From Gaetbulibacter_B jejuensis (GTDB lineage Bacteria; Bacteroidota; Bacteroidia; Flavobacteriales; Flavobacteriaceae), in contig NZ_BAAAGF010000002.1 of assembly GCF_039524015.1 (NCBI RefSeq), positions 434,001 through 498,000 of the forward strand: a stretch of 64,000 nucleotides of DNA. Reading direction: 5' to 3'. A program made the position numbers and the translations under genes. Within the stretch, counting starts at the first letter, position 1; each line of letters starts with the position of its first letter. Positions 52,802 through 61,425 of the stretch are shown here, one piece after another. Below the pieces are notes generated by a model. It had not been told where the DNA came from. It made no database searches and saw only the letters and a list, made by a program, of their open reading frames with translations.

Positions 52802-53638
52802 TTAAGTTTTTGAAAAGTTAACCGTTACAGTATCTCGCATGCTTAATCCCATAAGTGTAGAGGCACTACCAACAGTAGTAGGATTACTTCTATAAACCGC
52901 AATTTCTAAATAACCTGAAGAGTTAAAAACAACCAATCCTTTTCCTTCATCATAACGTTTATCTTCAGGAGTGTCAAAATTTACAACATCGCTATATCTG
53001 TTCAATATTTCTTTAAACTTATAGTTGCGAGCAGAAATTTCAAAGGCACGAGTTTTTTGTATAGATTCAAAAAATTTGCGTCTTATATTGGTAACTACGT
53101 TGCCATAATTATCAATGTAAATAACACTACCAATAATCTGGTTTTTTTCATCATTTACAAAAGGCACTAAATCTCTAATAGGCTTAATTGTGTTAATAAC
53201 TTTTCCAATCACTTCAAGCGTTCCTCCTCTGGCAATATGGCAAGCTACTTTTACAAACACATCTAAAACAGGAAAATTGGTTTCAATTTTATCATGGATA
53301 TTAATCTCCACAATTTTTTCAGGAGCAATTTCGGCACATATCATACTCATTATTCCATTGTTGGCACATATAAAGTAATGGTCGTCTAGTTTTACTGCAA
53401 TATGCTTGTTTTCAGGGTTTAACTCAGAGTCGATACCTATAAGGTGAATAGTTCCCTTAGGAAAACTACTGTATGCATTTTGAATAATGTAAGCCGCTTC
53501 AGGAACATTAAAAGGAGAAACCGAATGCGAGATATCAACAATTCTAACATCAGGAAGCTCACTGTAAATTGCACCTTTAATAGCTCCTGCAAAGTGGTCT
53601 TTTTCGCCAAAATCAGTTGTTAATGTGATTATTGCCAT
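52802..53638 (-). CDS. SAM hydrolase / SAM hydroxide adenosyltransferase (DUF62) family protein
   Basis: A 278-residue cytoplasmic protein beginning with the family signature ITLTTDFGEKDHFAGAIKG, followed by VDISHSVSPFNVPEAAYII and ICANNGIMS. The C-terminal barrel domain includes VIYIDNYGNVVTNI. Family members split S-adenosylmethionine with water to adenosine and methionine, and a few relatives are chlorinases or fluorinases. The housekeeping context and the ordinary length favour the hydrolase. It is divergent from phoH and is followed after 2 bases by the ABM gene. The annotation chlorinase/fluorinase sometimes given to this family is not supported by anything here. Confidence 0.92.
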   Translation of the reverse strand: MAIITLTTDFGEKDHFAGAIKGAIYSELPDVRIVDISHSVSPFNVPEAAYIIQNAYSSFPKGTIHLIGIDSELNPENKHIAVKLDDHYFICANNGIMSMICAEIAPEKIVEINIHDKIETNFPVLDVFVKVACHIARGGTLEVIGKVINTIKPIRDLVPFVNDEKNQIIGSVIYIDNYGNVVTNIRRKFFESIQKTRAFEISARNYKFKEILNRYSDVVNFDTPEDKRYDEGKGLVVFNSSGYLEIAVYRSNPTTVGSASTLMGLSMRDTVTVNFSKT

Positions 53639-53680
53639 GTAATAATTGTTGATATTTTTTTAATCTAACCTCGCTTAAAA

Positions 53681-53704
53681 TTGTGTAGATTTGTTACTAC
53701 ACAA
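53681..53704. promoter_or_regulatory. Inverted repeat over the phoH promoter -7 box
   Basis: TTGTGTAG (53681-53688) and CTACACAA (53697-53704) are perfect 8-bp inverted repeats separated by 8 bases. The sequence TAGATTTG (53686-53693), an exact match to the -7 consensus, lies within the structure. It sits between the divergent SAM-hydrolase and phoH starts, so a bound protein could affect either gene. Confidence 0.5.
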
Positions 53705-53748
53705 AACTAATAAAACAAAACAGATTAATTTATTAAATCAGGTACCTT

Positions 53749-54702
53749 TTGAATGAACTTATAATTGAATTAGAAGAAATAACTCCTAAAGAGTTTTTTG
53801 GAGCTCAAAACGTAAATATCGAACTTCTAAAAGAATACTTCCCAAAATTAAAAATTGTAGCTAGAGGAAATAAAATTAAGGCATATGGTGACGAAGACTT
53901 GCTTGAAGAGTTTGACCGTCGTATGACCATGTTAATGACTCATTTTGCTAAGTACAATAAGTTGGACGAAAATGTTATTGAGCGTGTACTTACCAGTCAA
54001 AGTAGTGACGATTATACAACGTCTGAACAAAGTGGAGAAACCATTGTTCATGGTGTTGGAGGAAGAATTATAAAAGCGCAAACTCTAAACCAGAGGAAGC
54101 TTGTTGAAAGCATGCGTAAAAATGATATGGTATTTGCCATTGGTCCTGCAGGAACAGGTAAAACTTATACAGGAGTTGCTCTAGCGGTTCAGGCATTAAA
54201 AAATAAAGAGGTAAAACGTATTATTTTAACAAGACCTGCTGTTGAGGCTGGTGAAAATCTAGGATTTCTTCCAGGTGATTTAAAAGAAAAACTAGACCCT
54301 TATATGCAACCGTTGTATGATGCGTTACGTGATATGATTCCTGCAGAAAAACTGGCAAGTTTTATAGAAAACGGAACGATACAAATTGCTCCTTTAGCCT
54401 TTATGCGTGGACGTACTTTGGATAATGCATTTGTGATTTTAGACGAAGGTCAAAACACTACTCATGCACAAATGAAGATGTTTTTAACACGTATGGGGAA
54501 AAATGCTAAGTTTTTACTAACTGGTGACCCTGGACAAATCGATTTACCACGTCGTACCATTTCAGGACTTAAAGAAGCCTTGTTAATTCTTAAAAATGTA
54601 GAAGGCGTAGGTATTATATTTTTAGACGATAAAGATGTTATTCGCCATAAGCTGGTAAAAAAGATTATAGCAGCATACAAGAGCATAGAAAATAGAGAAT
54701 AA
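53749..54702 (+). CDS. PhoH-family ATPase
   Basis: A 317-residue cytoplasmic P-loop ATPase. A KH-like N-terminal region (about 1-100) is followed by the PhoH domain with Walker A GPAGTGKT at 132-139 and Walker B VILDEGQN with Asp232/Glu233. Other family motifs are RPAVEAGENLGFLPGD and LTGDPGQIDLPR. PhoH proteins are linked to RNA metabolism, though their exact role is unsettled. The start is TTG (53749): an in-frame TAA at 53734 and the known N-terminal pattern of flavobacterial PhoH (NELIIEL) leave no ATG that fits. It is 88 bases ahead of purC and probably co-transcribed. Confidence 0.94.
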   Translation: MNELIIELEEITPKEFFGAQNVNIELLKEYFPKLKIVARGNKIKAYGDEDLLEEFDRRMTMLMTHFAKYNKLDENVIERVLTSQSSDDYTTSEQSGETIVHGVGGRIIKAQTLNQRKLVESMRKNDMVFAIGPAGTGKTYTGVALAVQALKNKEVKRIILTRPAVEAGENLGFLPGDLKEKLDPYMQPLYDALRDMIPAEKLASFIENGTIQIAPLAFMRGRTLDNAFVILDEGQNTTHAQMKMFLTRMGKNAKFLLTGDPGQIDLPRRTISGLKEALLILKNVEGVGIIFLDDKDVIRHKLVKKIIAAYKSIENRE

Positions 54703-54790
54703 ATTAAGTTGGTAGTTTTTTAGTCGCAGCCAACAAAAAATTAAATAGAGTTATCATTATATAGTATGTAATGATGATAAATTAAAGCAA

Positions 54791-55741
54791 ATGTCACACA
54801 ACACAATAATAGATACCAATTTTAATTTTCCTAATCAAAAAAGTGTATACAAAGGAAAGGTTAGAGAAGTTTATAATATTAACGACGAGCAGTTAGTAAT
54901 GATTGCAACCGATAGGTTAAGCGCCTTTGATGTGGTGATGCCTAAAGGAATTCCTTACAAAGGGCAAATTTTAAATCAGATTGCAACCAATATGATGAAA
55001 GCTACTGAAGATTTGGTCCCTAATTGGCTAACTGCTACTCCTGATCCAAATGTTGCTGTGGGTCATTTGTGCGATCCTTTTAAGGTTGAAATGGTTATTC
55101 GTGGCTATATGTCTGGTCATGCAGCACGTGAGTACAAAGCTGGAAAACGACTGTTGTGTGGTGTGCCAATGCCTGAAGGGATGAAAGAAAATGATGCGTT
55201 TCCTGAACCTATAATTACACCAGCTACAAAAGCTGAAATGGGAGATCATGACGAAGATATTTCTAGAGAAGACATTTTAAAACGCGGAATTGTATCTGAA
55301 GAAGATTACCTAGTACTTGAGGATTATACACGTAAGCTTTTTAAAAGAGGTTCTGAAATTGCTGCTGAAAGAGGATTGATTTTAGTAGATACCAAATACG
55401 AATTTGGAAAAACCAAAGACGGAAAGATTGTATTGATTGACGAAATCCACACTCCAGATTCTTCACGATATTTTTATGCTGACGGTTATCAAGAACGTCA
55501 GGATAGAGGAGAAGCCCAAAAGCAATTATCAAAAGAGTTTGTGCGTCAATGGTTGATTGCAAACAATTTTCAAGGTTTAGAAGGTCAAACCGTTCCTGAA
55601 ATGAGTGATGAGTATATTACAAGTGTTTCAGAGCGCTACATAGAACTTTACGAAAACATTACAGGAGAACCTTTTGTAAAAGCTGATGTAAGTAATATAC
55701 AAGAGCGTATCCAAGCTAATGTGTTGGCTTATTTAGGCTAG
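54791..55741 (+). CDS. purC: Phosphoribosylaminoimidazole-succinocarboxamide synthase
   Basis: A 316-residue enzyme of de novo purine synthesis. It joins CAIR and aspartate using ATP to make SAICAR. The N-terminal YKGKVREVYNIND and ATDRLSAFDVVMPKGIPYKG segments, MVIRGYMSGHAAREY, and the C-terminal LIDEIHTPDSSRYFYADGY are diagnostic SAICAR synthetase motifs. It is the longer (about 310-residue) form common in Bacteroidetes. Its last 9 bases overlap the end of the convergent DinB-like gene, so no terminator fits between them. Confidence 0.97.
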   Translation: MSHNTIIDTNFNFPNQKSVYKGKVREVYNINDEQLVMIATDRLSAFDVVMPKGIPYKGQILNQIATNMMKATEDLVPNWLTATPDPNVAVGHLCDPFKVEMVIRGYMSGHAAREYKAGKRLLCGVPMPEGMKENDAFPEPIITPATKAEMGDHDEDISREDILKRGIVSEEDYLVLEDYTRKLFKRGSEIAAERGLILVDTKYEFGKTKDGKIVLIDEIHTPDSSRYFYADGYQERQDRGEAQKQLSKEFVRQWLIANNFQGLEGQTVPEMSDEYITSVSERYIELYENITGEPFVKADVSNIQERIQANVLAYLG

Positions 55742-56197
55742 TAGTTTTTGTATCAATACTATTTGTCCAAGGTGATAGTAACTATGTTCTATCATAGCAT
55801 CAATATTACGTTGGTAAGTTCCATATTTTTCATTTATAAAACTTTGGTTAAGCTTACTGTTAGGTAATTTTTCAATTAGTTCGATAAGACCTTCGGTATC
55901 AGTCCAAAATTTATTTAAAAAAGCATTCCATTGCTCTTGTGATTCTATTGGAGGAAAATCAAAACTGTATTGATCACGTATTTCTAGCGTACCACTTTCA
56001 AAAGCATGTTTTACACCAGCAATGTAGTAATGGATGTGTTGTGCTAACACAGCAATAGTGTTGAGCGATTTTACTTTGGCAAGAGCAACAGTCCAATCTA
56101 AAGCTTCTAGCTGGTGTTTGTAATTGGTGTTAGCTATCCAAGTTCCATTTAAAATAACTTCGCGTAAACGATTGGCGAGTTGTTGTGTTGAATTCAT
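55733..56197 (-). CDS. DinB-like four-helix-bundle protein
   Basis: A 154-residue, mostly helical protein of the DinB/YfiT-like fold. It contains HIHYYIAGVKHAFESG and a C-terminal EHSYYHLGQIVLIQKL, whose spaced histidines are the likely metal ligands. Family members include metal-dependent thiol transferases and many proteins of unknown role. It begins 1 base after the SRPBCC gene stop and forms a two-gene unit with it. The activity is not predictable. Confidence 0.87.
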   Translation of the reverse strand: MNSTQQLANRLREVILNGTWIANTNYKHQLEALDWTVALAKVKSLNTIAVLAQHIHYYIAGVKHAFESGTLEIRDQYSFDFPPIESQEQWNAFLNKFWTDTEGLIELIEKLPNSKLNQSFINEKYGTYQRNIDAMIEHSYYHLGQIVLIQKLLA

Positions 56198-56198
56198 T

Positions 56199-56660
56199 TT
56201 ACTGGTTTTCTGAAATCTCTTTCAGTTTGTTTAGTGCTTTAGGCCAAGTGTTATTAAAATAATCTGCGTAATTATCATCAGTATCCAATTCAATTTCTAC
56301 TGTTGTGACACCATTGTTTTCTGTTAACGAATAGTTTTCAAGGCTTCCAGCCCATTTTTCAACTTGCTCACCAGAAGTGATTTCATAATCACCATCAAGA
56401 ATTCCATAATGACGAATAGACACGAATTTAGATGGGATATTTTCAGCAATTTCTGAAATCATTCCACCTTTTTTTCCGTTTTCATCAGTTCCAACAAAAT
56501 ACATTTTTTCACCTTTGTTCCAACTGCCTTCATATGTAGAGGTTGGATTAAATTCAGCTGTCCACTGCTCATAAGTATTTTTATTGTTAAGCCCTAACAT
56601 AGTTTCGTATACCTTTTGCGAAGAGGCATTTACTTGTGTGCTAAATTTTATTTTTTTCAT
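56199..56660 (-). CDS. SRPBCC-fold (AHSA1/START-like) protein
   Basis: A 153-residue protein with the helix-grip pattern: an N-terminal strand and helix (FSTQVNASSQKVYETMLG), a run of beta strands, and a long C-terminal helix (NTWPKALNKLKEISEN). Such proteins bind small hydrophobic ligands in a deep cavity or act as co-chaperones; nothing here points to one substrate. It is the first gene of a unit with the DinB-like gene. The 293 bases upstream (56661-56953) hold no gene; they contain the terminator of the next gene and otherwise nothing recognisable. Confidence 0.86.
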   Translation of the reverse strand: MKKIKFSTQVNASSQKVYETMLGLNNKNTYEQWTAEFNPTSTYEGSWNKGEKMYFVGTDENGKKGGMISEIAENIPSKFVSIRHYGILDGDYEITSGEQVEKWAGSLENYSLTENNGVTTVEIELDTDDNYADYFNNTWPKALNKLKEISENQ

Positions 56661-56881
56661 GGTTTTAGTGTTTTAAAAACTATATTGTTTTATGGGTATG
56701 CCCTTTGATTTAATGAGTTTAAAAGTTCTGTATTAAATGAGCTACAAAAGCATTTATGTTTTAAGGTGCTTTTAAATTTAATATAATCACTTATAGCTCT
56801 ACTAATATATGTGTTTTTGGTGAGAATTTGTTGGTTGTATTAGGTTTTGTGTGTTAGGTTAAAATACAAAAGCTGCCTTAT

Positions 56882-56921
56882 AAAAACAATGGCTACATAG
56901 TTTTTGAACCTTGTAGCCATT
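56882..56921 (-). terminator. Rho-independent terminator (minus strand)
   Basis: AATGGCTACA (56888-56897) and TGTAGCCATT (56912-56921) form a perfect 10-bp stem with a 14-base loop. On the minus strand it is followed by GTTTTTA. It ends the transcript of the T9SS gene at 56954-57685. Confidence 0.75.
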
Positions 56922-56953
56922 GAAGTTATAATTTTTATTACCAGTTAGTATTA

Positions 56954-57685
56954 TTAGTCTTTTATGAATTTAAACGTGTTTCCATTATCAGTCTTTAAGA
57001 AATAGATACCATTGTTTAAATTTTGAATGTCTATTTTGTTAGTGTTTAATAGTGTACCATTCATTACTTCAGCACCAAGATTGTTAAAGATATTATAGTT
57101 GCTTATTTCTGTTAAGCCTTTAATATGAATAAAACTTGAGGAAGGGTTAGGGTAAACAACTTTATCATTAAAGCTAAAATCACTTGTGCTTAATGTTGCA
57201 GCAGAAAATACGATATCATCAAGACCAAATGAATCATTACCAAGGCTACTAGTTATAGTAAAAGAATTAACGTTTGTCCAATTTACAGTTACAGTTGATC
57301 CTGTTTCGTATATCAAGTCTTGATTAACACTTGAGTTACTTCCACCTGAAGGTGTAAAGGTCCAAGTGCGAGTTCCAGAATAATCATAAAGAGCAAAAGC
57401 ATAAATCGAAGTTATATCAACTGGAGAACTAAAACTTACAGTTGCAGAATCACCTGAATCTGTTTGATAGGTAAATACAACAACACCTGAAGTGCCAGAG
57501 AAGCCATTACCATATAAGGCCGTTGCATCAGTATTTGAATAAGATGAAGAAAATGTAGCTGTAATACCAGCTACTGTTTGAGCAACTCCAGTATCAGCAA
57601 GTTCAACCGTTTCCCAGTCAAAAACTTGTGAGAATGATAATGTACTGATTAATGTAAATAGTAAGGCAGAGTAAATGTGTTTCAT
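56954..57685 (-). CDS. Small T9SS type A secreted protein
   Basis: A 243-residue protein. A signal peptide (cut near residue 19, TLSFSQ) is followed by a single beta-sandwich-like domain (about 20-165) rich in Ser/Thr/Gly and ending in SFGLDDIVFS, a pattern typical of choice-of-anchor or jelly-roll domains. The type A sorting tag starts at VVYPNPSSSF (about 178). The tag closely resembles that of the next gene (LNNGIY-LK ... GN/GT-TFKFIK). No catalytic residues are apparent, so it is probably a structural or binding surface protein. Confidence 0.84.
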   Translation of the reverse strand: MKHIYSALLFTLISTLSFSQVFDWETVELADTGVAQTVAGITATFSSSYSNTDATALYGNGFSGTSGVVVFTYQTDSGDSATVSFSSPVDITSIYAFALYDYSGTRTWTFTPSGGSNSSVNQDLIYETGSTVTVNWTNVNSFTITSSLGNDSFGLDDIVFSAATLSTSDFSFNDKVVYPNPSSSFIHIKGLTEISNYNIFNNLGAEVMNGTLLNTNKIDIQNLNNGIYFLKTDNGNTFKFIKD

Positions 57686-57846
57686 GCTTTTAATTTAAGT
57701 TATAGGGATTTTAAAAAGTTAAAAAATAAGTTGGCATTAAGTAAGCCTGATGTAAAGTGATGTTAATTATTAACACCTATTTCTCAAACAAAACCTTTCG
57801 GTCTATGTATAAGAAACAGGTGTGTGCTATTATAAGTTGCTAGTAG

Positions 57847-58521
57847 TTATTCTTTTATAAACTTAAACGTAGTGCCGTTTTCTAATTTTAATAAGTAGAT
57901 TCCGTTATTTAAGTTTTGAATATTTAGTTTTTCTTTATTTGATATTTTACCATTTTTAAGGTTCATACCAACAAGATTATAAATATTAAAAGTTGTAGTA
58001 TTTGTCAAGCCATCAACAACAATATAGTTGCTTGAAGGATTAGGATATATACTCACATTACTAATTAAAGCAACTTCATCATTCCCTAATGTATTGCCCT
58101 GTACGCTTCCTGTTAAAGTAGTAATAGTTTCTGGGCAATAACCTTCAGCGTTAACCCAGCTCCCTAAGGTTAAATCTGGAGGGTTTGGTAAAGAAGGTGT
58201 AGTGTTGTAATACATCACTGCAGTAGTATAATCAGGAGAGTTTAGTGGTCCATCATTGTCTAGTTGAATTTCCCATCTGTCAAGGGATGTGTTCCATATA
58301 ATTCTTAATTCACAAACACCTGCAGGACAACTTTGGGCAAAGTCACTAGGTTGCGTTTCGTAAGTGTTTCTAATGTCTCCAGAATCATCAGTAGTACCTG
58401 TATTGGATAGGTAAAAATCTTGGTCTCCTAATACTCCTGTACAGCCCTTAAAAGTAATTTGCGAACTTACATGAATAGTACATGTTAGAATAATAAAAAA
58501 AGTTAGGTAAAGTTTTGTCAT
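57847..58521 (-). CDS. Small T9SS type A secreted protein, cysteine-containing passenger
   Basis: A 224-residue protein with a signal peptide (cut near residue 20, HVSSQ), a short passenger domain of about 125 residues and a type A tag starting at VSIYPNPSSNY (about 155). The passenger has cysteines in FKGCTGVLGDQ, QSCPAGVCELR and EGYCPET and aromatic/Asp-rich segments. I do not recognise its family. The tag is nearly the same as that of the neighbour at 56954-57685, but the passengers are unrelated by eye. A gap of 161 bases separates the two genes, so separate transcription is possible. Confidence 0.82.
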   Translation of the reverse strand: MTKLYLTFFIILTCTIHVSSQITFKGCTGVLGDQDFYLSNTGTTDDSGDIRNTYETQPSDFAQSCPAGVCELRIIWNTSLDRWEIQLDNDGPLNSPDYTTAVMYYNTTPSLPNPPDLTLGSWVNAEGYCPETITTLTGSVQGNTLGNDEVALISNVSIYPNPSSNYIVVDGLTNTTTFNIYNLVGMNLKNGKISNKEKLNIQNLNNGIYLLKLENGTTFKFIKE

Positions 58522-58707
58522 AATATAAAATTTGGGGTTAATATTTAATGAATCAAAACTATTTATTTTATGTGAATAATGAAGAAAAAAATGAGTTTTT
58601 TCTTTGAATGGCTATGGTTTTATTTTCTTATTAAAGAAGAAGTTTGTAAATCACAAATATTACCTATTCAAATAAATTATTACTTTTAGTACTGTTTAAA
58701 ACACTTC

Positions 58708-60090
58708 ATGGAACAACTCAATCAATTTATTTCAGATTTTGCTTCATATGCTTGGGGCTTGCCATTGCTTATTTTGTTAATTGGAGGTGGTTTGTACTTA
58801 CTCATTTTATCAAGGTTTTTGCCTTTTCGGTTGTTTGGTCATGCTTTAAGTGTACTTAGAGGTAAATATGATAATCCTGATGATCCTGGAGAAATTACAC
58901 ATTTTCAAGCACTCACTACAGCATTGTCTTCCACAATCGGAATGGGGAATATTGCTGGTGTTGCTGTTGCAATATCTATTGGAGGTCCTGGAGCAGTGTT
59001 TTGGATGTGGGTGAGTGCTATTATTGGTATGTCAACAAAATTCTTCACGGCTGCTTTAGCGATTATGTATCGTGGTAAAGACAGTCAAGGCAACTTACAA
59101 GGTGGACCAATGTATGTTATCGTTGAAGGTTTAGGCAAACATTGGAAACCCTTAGCAGTGTTTTTTAGTTTTTGTGGTATGGTTGGTGCATTACCTGTGT
59201 TTAATGTTAATCAGCTTACGCAAGCTATTAATGATATATTGTTACAACCAAATGGAGTGGAGGTGAATACTACCTCAAACCTTGTTATAGGTGGTGTTTT
59301 GGTGTTTTTTACTGCTTTGGTAATTATTGGTGGGTTAAATAGAATTAGTAAAACAGCTTCAAAGTTAGTACCTGCTATGGTGTTGTTGTATTTTGTAATG
59401 GTGCTTTCAATTTTAATTTTAAATGCGAGTGAAGTACCAAAATATTTCTCGCTTATTTTTACTGAAGCATTTACAGCTCATCACTATACAGGAGATACAT
59501 TTTTAGGAGGTGTAGTTGGCGGACTTATACTTCTAGGAATACGTAGAGGTGCTTTTTCTAACGAAGCTGGTATTGGTACTGCACCAATGGCTCATGGAGC
59601 AACTAAAACATCACAACCAGTTCGTGAAGGTTTAGTAGCTATGTTAGGTCCATTTATAGATACTATTATTGTATGTACACTTACTGCTTTAGCTATATTG
59701 GTAACTGGTGTTTGGAAAACTACTGATGCCAATGGAGTAAGCCTCACAGCTTTAGCTTTTGAACAAACATTTGCTTCAACAGGTAAATACATGTTGTTGT
59801 GTTGCATTATAGTTTTTAGTGTGTCATCATTGTTTTCATATTCATATTATGGAACAAAATGTTTGTCGTTTTTAATTGGAGCTAAAAACAAAAATTACTA
59901 CAACATAGTGTATATACTTAGTATTATAATGGGAGCAACTACCTCACTAGCAATGATGATTAATTTAATTGATGGTTTCTTTGCTTTAATGGCATTTCCA
60001 ACAATGATTTCTACGCTTATTTTAGCACCTAAAGTGGTTAAACAAATTAAAAGCTACACACGAACGCTAAAGACTTCTTCTGATAAATAA
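58708..60090 (+). CDS. AGCS-family alanine/glycine:Na+ symporter
   Basis: A 460-residue inner-membrane protein with about ten or eleven transmembrane segments. Family motifs include FQALTTALSSTIGMGNIAGV, GGPGAVFWMWVSAIIGMSTK and RRGAFSNEAGIGTAP, which are diagnostic of the amino acid-carrier (AgcS/DagA) family that imports alanine or glycine with sodium. The use of Na+ fits a marine lifestyle. An AraC-type regulator gene converges on it with only 5 bases between the stops. The exact amino acid is not predictable from sequence alone. Confidence 0.94.
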   Translation: MEQLNQFISDFASYAWGLPLLILLIGGGLYLLILSRFLPFRLFGHALSVLRGKYDNPDDPGEITHFQALTTALSSTIGMGNIAGVAVAISIGGPGAVFWMWVSAIIGMSTKFFTAALAIMYRGKDSQGNLQGGPMYVIVEGLGKHWKPLAVFFSFCGMVGALPVFNVNQLTQAINDILLQPNGVEVNTTSNLVIGGVLVFFTALVIIGGLNRISKTASKLVPAMVLLYFVMVLSILILNASEVPKYFSLIFTEAFTAHHYTGDTFLGGVVGGLILLGIRRGAFSNEAGIGTAPMAHGATKTSQPVREGLVAMLGPFIDTIIVCTLTALAILVTGVWKTTDANGVSLTALAFEQTFASTGKYMLLCCIIVFSVSSLFSYSYYGTKCLSFLIGAKNKNYYNIVYILSIIMGATTSLAMMINLIDGFFALMAFPTMISTLILAPKVVKQIKSYTRTLKTSSDK

Positions 60091-60095
60091 ATGAA

Positions 60096-60989
60096 TTATA
60101 CTTGGTGTAATTCAGATGAAAAACGAGTGACTTTACTAAACTCGTTTCTGTAATTGCTTGGTGTAATTTTTTTAATTTTTTTAAATATCCTGTTGAAGTT
60201 GGATATGTTATTAAATCCACAATTGTAACTTATTTCGCTAACACTCATGTCAGTATTTATAAGCTGTTTAGTAGCATAAATTAAACGAACATCATTTACG
60301 TAGTTAATAAAAGTCTTACCTGCTCGTTTTTTTATAAAACGATTAAATGAGCTTGTGCTCATATTTACTAAACACGAAATCTCATCTAACGAAATTTTTT
60401 GGTGATAATTATTATGTACAAAGTCATGTACCAATTGTATTTTTTTACTGTTTTCGTATTCGCTTATTTCAACATCGTTGTCAGTATTGAGTAGTCTATA
60501 GTCATCACTGTCAGCCAATGTTTGAAGTATTGAAAACAATTCAAAATAATCATTAATATTATTGTGTTCAGCTAAAGAGGTAAGCTGTTTTTCAAGTTTT
60601 AAAGCAGTTTCTGTTGAAAAATTTATGCCTTCCTTCGCCCTTAAGAACAATTGTTTAATGGCTTTAAACGCGTTTAGGTTCAGCAATTCATCAGTAAATA
60701 ACCAATCATGAAACTGAATGGTTATCTCATCAACAGCATTACTTGTGCAGTTATGATGCTCCCAACCATGTTCTAGGTTTGAGCCTATAAGCGTCAATTC
60801 AATAGCGTCAATTTCTTCCATACTGTTACCAACAATACGTCGTATACCTTTACCATTTCTAATAAAATTAAGTTCGTACTCTGGGTGAAAGTGAATTGGA
60901 AAATCAAAACTGGGTTTGGTTCGATCAATAACCAAAAACACATCAAAAGGTTTTAGTTGGGTAATTTCTCTATGGATATTTTCGCACAT
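60096..60989 (-). CDS. AraC-family regulator with cupin sensor domain
   Basis: A 297-residue regulator. An N-terminal cupin-like domain (about 10-100, with FDFPIHFHPEYELNFIRNG) is followed by a helical linker and two HTH motifs of the AraC/XylS type (about 195-290: ISLDEISCLVNMSTSSFNRF and VSEISYNCGFNNISNFNRIF). It would bind a small ligand through the cupin and activate transcription. It sits tail-to-tail with the AGCS symporter and head-to-head (181 bases) with the DUF4212/SSS transporter, making the latter the more natural target. That link is inferred. Confidence 0.92.
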   Translation of the reverse strand: MCENIHREITQLKPFDVFLVIDRTKPSFDFPIHFHPEYELNFIRNGKGIRRIVGNSMEEIDAIELTLIGSNLEHGWEHHNCTSNAVDEITIQFHDWLFTDELLNLNAFKAIKQLFLRAKEGINFSTETALKLEKQLTSLAEHNNINDYFELFSILQTLADSDDYRLLNTDNDVEISEYENSKKIQLVHDFVHNNYHQKISLDEISCLVNMSTSSFNRFIKKRAGKTFINYVNDVRLIYATKQLINTDMSVSEISYNCGFNNISNFNRIFKKIKKITPSNYRNEFSKVTRFSSELHQV

Positions 60990-61170
60990 GGTTCATTAAA
61001 AAAGCAGCCTTAATTTAGTAAAAATTAACCATTCCCAAAAACTAGTGCTTATTTTGATAGATTAATATTATGATTTGAAATTATTGTATAAGAATTAGTG
61101 AAAATGTTGATAGTTTAATAATTATTATTGGCTTTTATTTATAAATTGAAAATTAAAACAGTTTTTTATT

Positions 61171-61425
61171 ATGAATAAACAAAACCCAGTAAAGTATTGG
61201 AAAGTCAATATTAAGTACGTTTTAATCCTCTTGGCAATTTGGTTTCTGGTGTCTTATGGCGCAGGAATTTTATTTAAGGAAGAATTAGACACCATACAAT
61301 TAGGAGGCTTTAAACTTGGGTTTTGGTTTGCTCAACAAGGATCTATGTACGTGTTTGTTGTCCTTATTTTCGTTTATGTTAGATTAATGAATAAACTAGA
61401 CAAAAAGTACGGATATGATGCATAA
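61171..61425 (+). CDS. DUF4212 small subunit of a sodium:solute symporter
   Basis: An 84-residue membrane protein with two hydrophobic helices and a conserved WKVNIKYVLILLAIWFLVSY and FWFAQQGSMYVFVVLIFVYV arrangement, the DUF4212 pattern. These proteins are found directly in front of VC_2705-type SSS transporters. Its last 11 bases overlap the start of the transporter gene, so the two are translationally coupled and probably form one complex. The role of the small subunit is not known in detail. Confidence 0.93.
   Translation: MNKQNPVKYWKVNIKYVLILLAIWFLVSYGAGILFKEELDTIQLGGFKLGFWFAQQGSMYVFVVLIFVYVRLMNKLDKKYGYDA

Noticed and set aside
52802..53638. Reading the SAM-hydrolase family protein as a halogenase
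   Set aside because: The family is mostly hydrolase, the gene sits in a housekeeping block, and no halogenase-specific feature was seen.
54760..54783. TTATCATTA ... TAATGATGATAA imperfect palindrome ahead of purC
   Set aside because: The arms are imperfect and very AT-rich, expected by chance in this composition; no promoter element aligns with it.
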